DNA from: Campylobacterota bacterium
Lineage (GTDB): Bacteria > Campylobacterota > Campylobacteria > Campylobacterales > JAADDG01
Direction: 5' to 3'
Length of the DNA: 8,653 bases
Assembly (NCBI GenBank): GCA_013154075.1
Contig: JAADDG010000026.1
Coordinates: forward strand, 1-8,653
Numbering within the stretch: position 1 is the stretch's first letter; the number at the start of each line of letters is the position of its first letter. The position numbers were made by a program, and so were the translations under genes. Below the pieces are notes generated by a model, which searched no databases, was not told the origin of the DNA, and saw nothing but the letters and a program-made list of their open reading frames with translations. Shown here piece after piece: positions 1 to 5,070 of the stretch.

Positions 1-401
1 ATGAGAGCGAGCTTTTGAATCTATTGATGCAAAGAAGCGATCTTTTGAATATGATAGCCGAGCTGAAAGATAGAATCTCTAAGAAAAATATTTATGTAAA
101 AAATCTATATGTAAAAAAACTTTATGTAAGACAGGGCGAGTTTGTAGGAGTCGGGGCTAAATTGGCGGATTTGGAAGATCAGAGGGGGAGCAGATTGGTA
201 CTTTTTATATCTTTTAAAGATATAGAAAATATTACAAATAGCAAGATTTTGATAAACGGGAAAGAGGATAGCGGTTTTGTGATAGATAAGATAGGAGACT
301 CTCCCGATAGCAAATATATCTCCTCTTATCGTCTTGAATTGGTAAATTTAAAAAAGCTTCCTTACGGTAAGCTTGTAGATGTGGAGATAGTTAAAAAATG
401 A
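1..401 (+). CDS. HlyD-family membrane-fusion (periplasmic adaptor) protein, C-terminal part; 5' end off window
   Basis: This is the tail of a periplasmic adaptor that would link an inner-membrane pump to a TolC channel. The frame is already open at the left edge (first full codon at 3), so the TTG at 15 is not a real start and the gene is truncated by the window. What is visible is the end of a helical hairpin (about 45-85), then a lipoyl/barrel-type stretch with the sequence VRQGEFVGVGAKLADLED (126-179), matching the adaptor pattern V-x-x-G-x-x-V-x-x-G-x-x-L, followed by a beta-rich barrel segment and a short C-terminus ending in VDVEIVKK. The stop at 399-401 overlaps the ATG of the TolC-family gene by 4 bp (ATGA), so the two are translationally coupled. 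The family call rests on this pattern plus the neighbour; the substrate and the pump type (RND, ABC or MFS) cannot be told. Confidence 0.8.
   Translation, partial: ESELLNLLMQRSDLLNMIAELKDRISKKNIYVKNLYVKKLYVRQGEFVGVGAKLADLEDQRGSRLVLFISFKDIENITNSKILINGKEDSGFVIDKIGDSPDSKYISSYRLELVNLKKLPYGKLVDVEIVKK
90..134 (+). repeat. three imperfect 15-bp tandem units inside the adaptor gene
   Basis: Three in-frame 15-bp units at 90-104, 105-119 and 120-134 encode IYVKN, LYVKK and LYVRQ. All share the core TATGTAARA. They lie just before the glycine-rich lipoyl turn of the adaptor. Beta-strand alternation (aliphatic-Tyr-Val-basic) could select the same pattern without duplication, so a slippage origin is only a possibility. 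Confidence 0.5.
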
Positions 402-1579
402 TTAGAGTTTTTGTGGTTATTTTGATATTTTTAGATCTCTCTTTTGCGACTACTCCTTTGTCTGAAAATAGAGAGCAGCTTTTTGATATAGAGAGAAAAA
501 AAGCGCAAAAAGAGGCGGATAAACTCAAAACAAGATGGATCTCTCCCATCGAAATTAACGGATTTTACACCAAAAATAAGAGTCTTCAGGATATCAAAGA
601 GAGCGATTATAGCGGCATCTCCATGTCTTGGAAACAAGATATTTTCAGAAGCGGCGGGATATTTTATGCGATAGAGTACGCTAAGGCTTTGAGAAAATAT
701 AATTTGCTTAATATCGATTTGAAAGAGGCAAAAGAAGTAGAGAGAGTCTATACTCTAAAGTGTCAAATTGAGCGAGATAGGCTCAAACTAAAGCAGGCTA
801 AGCTTTTGCTCGAGAATAGAAAGATAGACGTTTTGGTGGTCAAAGAGAAGTATAAAGCGGGAAATGCGGATATAGAGAGATTGAATACGGCTATTTTAAA
901 CGAAGAGAGAGAAAAAGATAACGTGATCTCTTTGGAGTCTCTTTTAAAACAGGAGATTTACGAACTTAAAAAGTTGACGGGCGATAAGAGTGTGGATATA
1001 AGCGAGATTAAATCTTTGAAAATCCCCTCTAAAGAGGAGTATGTAGAGAAGAATATGGAGTATTTGCTAAAAAAGAGGGATATTGCTACGCAAAAAAAGA
1101 TGCTTTCGGTAAAAAAAGCCTCATATCTGCCTAAATTTTACGTAAACGCCTCTTTGGGATACAAAAAGATCGAGGGAGGATTTTTGAGCGGTGAAGGCAA
1201 AGAGTATAGTTACGGTTTAGGATTCAATATGCCGCTTGATTATAACGCCAAAAAGGATATAGAAAGCTCAAGACTTAGCTATTTGCAAAGCAAGGTTTCA
1301 AAAGCAGATAAAAAAGATGAGCTTTCGTTTGAGTATGATAAAAGAATGGAGGCTATAAAAAGCTACGAAGAGAAGATAGAATCGGCTAAAAGAAGAGAGA
1401 AACTCTACAAAGAGCTTTACGATTTTGTAAAAGAGCAAGTTGTAGCCGGGTTTAAAACCGACCTTGATTTAAAGTCTCTTGGAAACTCGCTTAAAATTCA
1501 AGAGCTTGAAAAAAAGATACAAACTTATAATATTTTGATAGAGAAAGTGAATCTATACTTTGATATTTTTAGAGAGTAG
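398..1579 (+). CDS. TolC-family outer-membrane efflux channel protein
   Basis: A 393-aa secreted protein of the TolC/outer-membrane efflux (OEP) family, which trimerises into a channel running from the outer membrane into the periplasm. Residues 1-17 form a signal peptide (basic MIR, hydrophobic VFVVILIFLDLSF, probable cleavage after A17). The two-fold internal repeat of the family can be followed: repeat 1 has a beta part around WISPIEINGFYTKN (47-60) and a long helix with YKAGNADIERLNTA (152-165); repeat 2 has ASYLPKFYVNASLGY (241-255), YGLGFNMPLDYNAKKDIESS (272-291) and VAGFKTDLDLKSLGNS (349-364). Much of the rest is charged coiled-coil helix. It is somewhat shorter than E. coli TolC. GGAG at 383-386 precedes the ATG by 11 nt, and the start overlaps the stop of the adaptor gene. 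No inner-membrane pump is in view, so drug efflux, metal efflux and type I secretion all remain possible. Confidence 0.88.
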   Translation: MIRVFVVILIFLDLSFATTPLSENREQLFDIERKKAQKEADKLKTRWISPIEINGFYTKNKSLQDIKESDYSGISMSWKQDIFRSGGIFYAIEYAKALRKYNLLNIDLKEAKEVERVYTLKCQIERDRLKLKQAKLLLENRKIDVLVVKEKYKAGNADIERLNTAILNEEREKDNVISLESLLKQEIYELKKLTGDKSVDISEIKSLKIPSKEEYVEKNMEYLLKKRDIATQKKMLSVKKASYLPKFYVNASLGYKKIEGGFLSGEGKEYSYGLGFNMPLDYNAKKDIESSRLSYLQSKVSKADKKDELSFEYDKRMEAIKSYEEKIESAKRREKLYKELYDFVKEQVVAGFKTDLDLKSLGNSLKIQELEKKIQTYNILIEKVNLYFDIFRE

Positions 1580-1582
1580 GTT

Positions 1583-1610
1583 TTGAATTTTTTGGAAATT
1601 TCGCTAAGAT
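1583..1610 (+). promoter_or_regulatory. weak candidate promoter for the MNT-HEPN cassette
   Basis: The 59-bp gap after the TolC-family gene holds TTGAAT (1583-1588) and TAAGAT (1605-1610), separated by 16 bp; each matches the sigma-70 consensus at four of six bases. It would give a leader of about 20 nt before the start at 1639. No terminator hairpin for the upstream operon is visible, so read-through could also supply the cassette. An AT-rich gap gives such partial matches easily. Confidence 0.25.
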
Positions 1611-1638
1611 TAAGGTATCTGCGATGTAAGGATCTTAG

Positions 1639-1992
1639 ATGGTCGATATTGAAAAGATTAAAAAAGAGATAGTGGAAGCTTTGAAACCTTTAGATCCCGA
1701 TAGAATAATTCTTTTTGGAAGTTATGCTAAAAATAGTTATAATGAAAATAGCGATATAGATCTTTATGTCGTAACAAGTGATGAATTTGTACCCCGAAAT
1801 TGGAGAGAAAATAGCGATATTTATGTAAAATTTTCGAAAAATCTTAGAGAAATTAGAAAAAGAGTTTCTATAGATTTAATTGTTCATACCAAAGGTATGT
1901 ATAAAAAGTTTATAGATTTTAATAAGCCTTTTGCTAATGAGATACTAAAAGGTCAAGTTTTATGGCGCAAAGACTTGAAGTTGAATGGCTAA
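1639..1992 (+). CDS. MNT-type minimal nucleotidyltransferase (HEPN-associated, possible antitoxin)
   Basis: A 117-aa stand-alone nucleotidyltransferase of the DNA polymerase beta-like superfamily. The signature G-S-x10-D-x-D is intact: LFGSYA starts at residue 25, with G27, S28, D39 and D41, and a third acidic residue lies in SIDLIV (D79), so metal-dependent nucleotide transfer should be possible. In the MntA/HepT (type VII) toxin-antitoxin systems such proteins AMPylate and neutralise a HEPN RNase; that is family knowledge, not shown here. TAAGGA (1627-1632) lies 6 nt before the ATG. The gene ends inside the HEPN gene (31-bp overlap), so the pair is made from one mRNA. By hand count 62 of 240 bases at 1681-1920 are G or C, clearly below glmS, which fits horizontal transfer. 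A housekeeping nucleotidyltransferase is the alternative, but the size and partner argue against it. Confidence 0.85.
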   Translation: MVDIEKIKKEIVEALKPLDPDRIILFGSYAKNSYNENSDIDLYVVTSDEFVPRNWRENSDIYVKFSKNLREIRKRVSIDLIVHTKGMYKKFIDFNKPFANEILKGQVLWRKDLKLNG

Positions 1993-2375
1993 AATCTGCT
2001 TATAGCGATATTTTAATGATGGAGAGAGCTTTAGATTCCGATTTTTTGACGCATATGGTTGCTTTTCACTCTCAACAAGCTATTGAGAAATCTTTTAAAG
2101 CTTTAATTATTTATAAGAATGATTCTATCGAAAAAACTCATGATATATTTAGATTATATTTGATGGTTCAAAACGATATAGGTGATTTGGACGAAACTTT
2201 GATAGAGAGAATCAATGAAATTTATATAGAGGCGAGATATCCGGGAAGTTTGGGATTACTTCCTTATGGCAAACCGACGATAGATGACTCTAAAGAGTTT
2301 TATAAATTTGCTAAAGATATTTTTGATAAAGTATGTAAAATTATTGACGTAAGTTATGATGATTTATTGAAATAA
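1962..2375 (+). CDS. HEPN-domain protein, partner of the MNT nucleotidyltransferase
   Basis: A 137-aa all-helical protein of the HEPN superfamily (the PF05168-like branch by my reading). Family-typical stretches are the N-terminal EWLKSAYSDI (8-17), FHSQQAIEKSFKALII (35-50), KTHDIFRLY (58-66) and IEARYPGSLG (89-98), followed by a last helix (109-128). The RNase motif of toxic HEPN proteins, R-x(4-6)-H, is not visible: the only Arg followed by His nearby is R22 to H31, eight residues apart, so RNase activity should not be assumed. The start at 1962 has AAAAGG (1947-1952) 9 nt upstream and gives the expected N-terminus; the next in-frame Met (residue 19) would cut helix 1. The 3' end overlaps the convergent alkyltransferase gene by 22 bp. 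It could be a toxin, a substrate-binding partner of the MNT enzyme, or both. Confidence 0.82.
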   Translation: MAQRLEVEWLKSAYSDILMMERALDSDFLTHMVAFHSQQAIEKSFKALIIYKNDSIEKTHDIFRLYLMVQNDIGDLDETLIERINEIYIEARYPGSLGLLPYGKPTIDDSKEFYKFAKDIFDKVCKIIDVSYDDLLK

Positions 2376-2680
2376 AACATTTTATTTTCAAAATCCGCTA
2401 TTTTGCCTTCTTTTACCTCTACTCCTTCGTTTTTTAAAAGCTCTATTTTGCGTTTTACTCCGCCTTTTCCGCTGTAGTTTCCCACTCTTCCATCGCTGTT
2501 TACTACTCTATGGCATGGAGTTTTGGGGGCATTGGGGTTTTTCCCCACGGCACTTCCTACCGCTTGGTAGGCTTTGGTGTTTAAGAATTTCGCTATCTCT
2601 TTGTAGGTTGTTACTTTGCCTTTCGGTATCAAATCCATAGCTTTCCACACTTTTTGCTGAAAGAGGGTCTCTTTTTTCAT
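2354..2680 (-). CDS. small O6-alkylguanine-DNA alkyltransferase (MGMT-type, single domain)
   Basis: A 108-aa protein covering only the DNA-binding/active-site domain of methylated-DNA--protein-cysteine methyltransferases. It removes O6-alkyl groups from guanine by suicidal transfer to a cysteine. The active site PCHRVV (55-60) has C56, so it is not an alkyltransferase-like protein, in which this position is Trp. N48 and E85 (LLKNEG) occupy the positions of the Asn and Glu that activate the cysteine in human MGMT. The helix-turn-helix is around TTYKEIAKFLNTKAYQAVGS (24-43). Q39 lies where the family normally has the arginine finger (RAVG in human MGMT); here it reads QAVG. The N-terminal domain of Ada/Ogt is missing. 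The start is 3 nt after the addB-like stop, with AAAGG overlapping that stop, so the two genes are coupled. Confidence 0.9.
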   Translation of the reverse strand: MKKETLFQQKVWKAMDLIPKGKVTTYKEIAKFLNTKAYQAVGSAVGKNPNAPKTPCHRVVNSDGRVGNYSGKGGVKRKIELLKNEGVEVKEGKIADFENKMFYFNKSS

Positions 2681-2683
2681 TTA

Positions 2684-5017
2684 TCACCTTTGGCAGATTA
2701 TGGCGTAGGGGCAATATCTGCATTTGGATATCTCTTCGGTTTGGGAAAAATCTATGATTTTTTCTTGTAAAAGTTTAAGTTTTTCATCCAATAGATACAG
2801 TTTTTCTTCAAAAAACGGATCTTTGATAAGCTTTGCATTTTCCAAATCGTAAAGATAAAGTTCCTCTATGTCAAAACTCTTTTCCAACAATCTAAAGTAA
2901 ATTTGGAGTTGAAAATCGGTCGTTTTATTTAGAGAATTTTTTGAAGGAAGGTTTATTCTCCCGCTTTTGTAATCGATTATATAATATTTTCCATCTTTTT
3001 CGTCTACTCTATCTACCTTTCCTTTGAAAAAGAAATCTTTATATTTCCCTCTAATCTCTTTTTCCAAAAATTTTATTTCAAATCCCTCTTTTTTTCGCTC
3101 TATTTCATTCTTTGCGAAATTTTGCAATTTATTTATCCAGATATCCGCGGAGAGTTTTAAAATAGGCTGATTTTTTATGAGAGAGTAGAGAGTGTTTTTC
3201 AGTTTTTCGAGTAGCTCTTGTTCTGTTGCAAACTCCTTGTTTTCTTCATATAGTTTAAATAGCGCTTCATGAAGAAAAATTCCTATGGTTCTCTCATCCA
3301 TCTGATCTGTAGGTATTTGAAAATCCTCAAGTTTTTCTATGTATCTTAGATAATATTTTCTTTTGCAATCAAGGAAAGTTTTAAGTTTTAGAGGAGATAG
3401 GATCTCTTTTGTAAAGTCGTGTTCTTGAACTATTTCCTTATTGAAATGGGGTTTTTGTTTGGATGATTTGAAAATTATCTCGTTTAGACTCTCTTCGCTT
3501 AAAGAACTTTCTACGGTATCTATCTCGAAAAGAAATCTTGCGGGGGAGTTTTGCTCATCTTTGATAAAAGATATTGATACTTTTTTTGCATTTGCAAATA
3601 GGTTTAAATAGTGATTTTTTTGAATATCTTTATACTCTCTGAAGGTTAGCATTTTGCTCTTTGCTCTAATTTGGCTTGATAGAAAAAGATCGTTAAAAGG
3701 ATTTTTAAATATGATTGAGTCGTTGAAATCTACCGCAATTACCGCCTCAAATTCTCCTCCCTTCGCTTCGTTTGGTTTAAGTACCGCAACTTTACCTCTC
3801 TCTTCTTCCGGCAATTTGACACTTTTCAATCTGTTTAGAAAAAAATGAAATATTTTATTTAGAGGATACTCTTTTAGATGGGAGAAGAGTTTTATAAACG
3901 ATGATAGTTCCTCTTTGTAGAGAGAGTTTTCTATGAGATTTTCACTCTTTATCCCTTCAAATAGTTTCATAAAAGTTTGTTTGTCGATCTTCTCTTCCCA
4001 AATAGATAAGAAACTCTTCTCCACGTCCTCTCTATCTATGAAGAATCTCTCGAGTCTGTGGATGTTTTCATAATTTTTGTCGATTAGATATTCGTAAATT
4101 GCGGATAGTTTTTTGTAAATGTCGGAATTTTCAAATGTAAAAGAGTTGGATATATCGAAATTTTTCTCTTCGTCTAAGATTCTAAGTAATTTAAAAAAGT
4201 TTTCGTTATTTGAAATAATTACTATTTTTTGAGGATCGACTCCTTCGTTTACAAAGTCGTAAACTCTCTTTTTTACATAAGATATTTGAGATAGCGTATT
4301 GGAAGCTTCAAATATTTCCGCTTTGGGTCTTTTTATCTCAAATATTTTTTGATTTATTACTCTTTTTTCGCTCAAGTTGATAAGATATTCGAAATTCTCT
4401 TTTAGATTTAAGCCTATTTTGGAGTAGTGTTTGGATAGAGCTTTATTTAATTTGGTTAATTTTAGATTGATAAAGACGGGTCTTACTTGAGATATTTCCG
4501 AAAGCAAATCGAATTCAAAGTTATTTATATAATCTATTTGATAAAAAATAATTTTCTCAAAAGATTTTATAAAAGAGGTGTTGAGTCTATAATTTTGCGG
4601 CAGAAAAATAGGATCTATATAATTTTTGGCTTTTAATAATTTTTCATATCTTTGCTTTAGAGTTTGCAAAACGTCTATTTTCTCTTCATATTCCGCATAG
4701 GCGTCGGTTTTTTTAAGTTCGTTTAGGTCTATTTTTTCTAAAGAGCACTCTTGCAGGAAAGATATGATAAAGGAGGAGTTTTGCAAAAAAGATATGAAAT
4801 CGAGACTAAAGCCTAACTTTTTAAAATCTTCGAATTTTGCCGCCTCTCTTAATAAAAGAGTACGGGTGTCGTTATCTATGGTGATGGAGTTTTCTACCAA
4901 AATCGCTCTATTTTTAAAATCTTCGAAAGTTAGGATTTTATCTATAAAGCCGTTTTGAGATAGGTTTTTTTGATGTTCTTGATTGGCCAAAAAGCCTGTT
5001 TGGAAAATTCTAAGCAT
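2684..5017 (-). CDS. addB: AddB-like ATP-dependent nuclease subunit (PD-(D/E)XK, iron-sulfur)
   Basis: A 777-aa protein resembling the AddB subunit of the AddAB helicase-nuclease, which processes double-strand DNA ends for RecA-dependent repair. The C-terminal nuclease is complete: H583 in FLHEALF, D669 in GKVDRV, D682 and K684 in IIDYKSG, and Q703/Y707 in QLQIY. Four cysteines fit the AddB [4Fe-4S] site that locks the nuclease domain: C551 (FLDCKRKYY) and C766, C769, C775 (CRYCPYAIIC). The middle part has a helicase-like stretch with EAKGGEFEAVIAVDF (417-431). I see no Walker A motif (GxxGxGKT) near the N-terminus, and the protein is much shorter than Bacillus AddB (about 1,160 aa), as in other Campylobacterota. 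addA, often the next gene downstream, is not here; an alkyltransferase gene follows instead. The start has AAAGGGGG just upstream. A lone RecB-family nuclease is the alternative to a true AddB. Confidence 0.85.
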   Translation of the reverse strand: MLRIFQTGFLANQEHQKNLSQNGFIDKILTFEDFKNRAILVENSITIDNDTRTLLLREAAKFEDFKKLGFSLDFISFLQNSSFIISFLQECSLEKIDLNELKKTDAYAEYEEKIDVLQTLKQRYEKLLKAKNYIDPIFLPQNYRLNTSFIKSFEKIIFYQIDYINNFEFDLLSEISQVRPVFINLKLTKLNKALSKHYSKIGLNLKENFEYLINLSEKRVINQKIFEIKRPKAEIFEASNTLSQISYVKKRVYDFVNEGVDPQKIVIISNNENFFKLLRILDEEKNFDISNSFTFENSDIYKKLSAIYEYLIDKNYENIHRLERFFIDREDVEKSFLSIWEEKIDKQTFMKLFEGIKSENLIENSLYKEELSSFIKLFSHLKEYPLNKIFHFFLNRLKSVKLPEEERGKVAVLKPNEAKGGEFEAVIAVDFNDSIIFKNPFNDLFLSSQIRAKSKMLTFREYKDIQKNHYLNLFANAKKVSISFIKDEQNSPARFLFEIDTVESSLSEESLNEIIFKSSKQKPHFNKEIVQEHDFTKEILSPLKLKTFLDCKRKYYLRYIEKLEDFQIPTDQMDERTIGIFLHEALFKLYEENKEFATEQELLEKLKNTLYSLIKNQPILKLSADIWINKLQNFAKNEIERKKEGFEIKFLEKEIRGKYKDFFFKGKVDRVDEKDGKYYIIDYKSGRINLPSKNSLNKTTDFQLQIYFRLLEKSFDIEELYLYDLENAKLIKDPFFEEKLYLLDEKLKLLQEKIIDFSQTEEISKCRYCPYAIICQR

Positions 5018-5061
5018 TAGCCCCCTTTGTTTGTGAAATTATATCATTTTGAAAGGGGGCT
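5018..5061 (-). promoter_or_regulatory. hairpin that would sequester the addB Shine-Dalgarno
   Basis: On the - strand the addB ribosome site AAAGGGGG ends 3 nt before its ATG. It is the 3' arm of a perfect 10-bp inverted repeat: AGCCCCCTTT pairs with AAAGGGGGCT (arms 5052-5061 and 5019-5028, loop of 23 nt). In mRNA reading through from glmS, the 5' arm comes just after the glmS stop and could cover the addB ribosome site. The pairing is seen in the sequence; a regulatory effect is inferred. Confidence 0.55.
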
Positions 5062-5070
5062 TTTTGTTTT
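5019..5070 (+). terminator. intrinsic terminator, + strand direction
   Basis: AGCCCCCTTT (5019-5028) and AAAGGGGGCT (5052-5061) form a 10-bp stem with five consecutive G-C pairs at its base region, followed by TTTTTGTTTT (5061-5070). This is a textbook intrinsic terminator for transcripts running left to right. On the - strand the stem is followed by AATGCTTAG, not a T tract, so it should not stop glmS transcription. No + strand gene ends nearby; it would stop antisense transcripts before they enter glmS. The 23-nt loop is longer than usual. Confidence 0.55.
5038..5046 (-). promoter_or_regulatory. extended -10 promoter for addB
   Basis: The - strand reads TGATATAAT, an exact TGnTATAAT extended -10 element, the form typical of sigma-70 promoters in Campylobacter and Helicobacter, where a -35 box is usually not conserved (none is seen here). 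Initiation about 7 nt downstream, near 5031, would give a leader of only about 14 nt that still contains AAAGGGGG. The element lies in the loop of the surrounding hairpin, so this transcript would lack the 5' arm. Confidence 0.55.

Noticed and set aside
15..401. TTG at 15 as the start of the adaptor gene
   Set aside because: The frame is open to the left edge and the visible part lacks the membrane anchor and first half of the family, so this is a truncated gene, not a short protein.
4769..4776. AAAGGAGG on the + strand followed by a possible start
   Set aside because: Inside the AddB-like gene on the opposite strand; the frame it would serve has no family pattern and ends quickly.
4818..4927. 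17-bp direct repeat TTTTTAAAATCTTCGAA at 4818-4834 and 4911-4927
   Set aside because: Both copies are coding for the peptide FEDFK in the AddB-like protein, so a shared AT-rich codon string explains them; there is no further repeat structure.
5019..5061. The hairpin as the terminator of glmS
   Set aside because: On the - strand the stem is followed by CTAATGCTTAG-type sequence, not by a T tract, and addB starts immediately after it.
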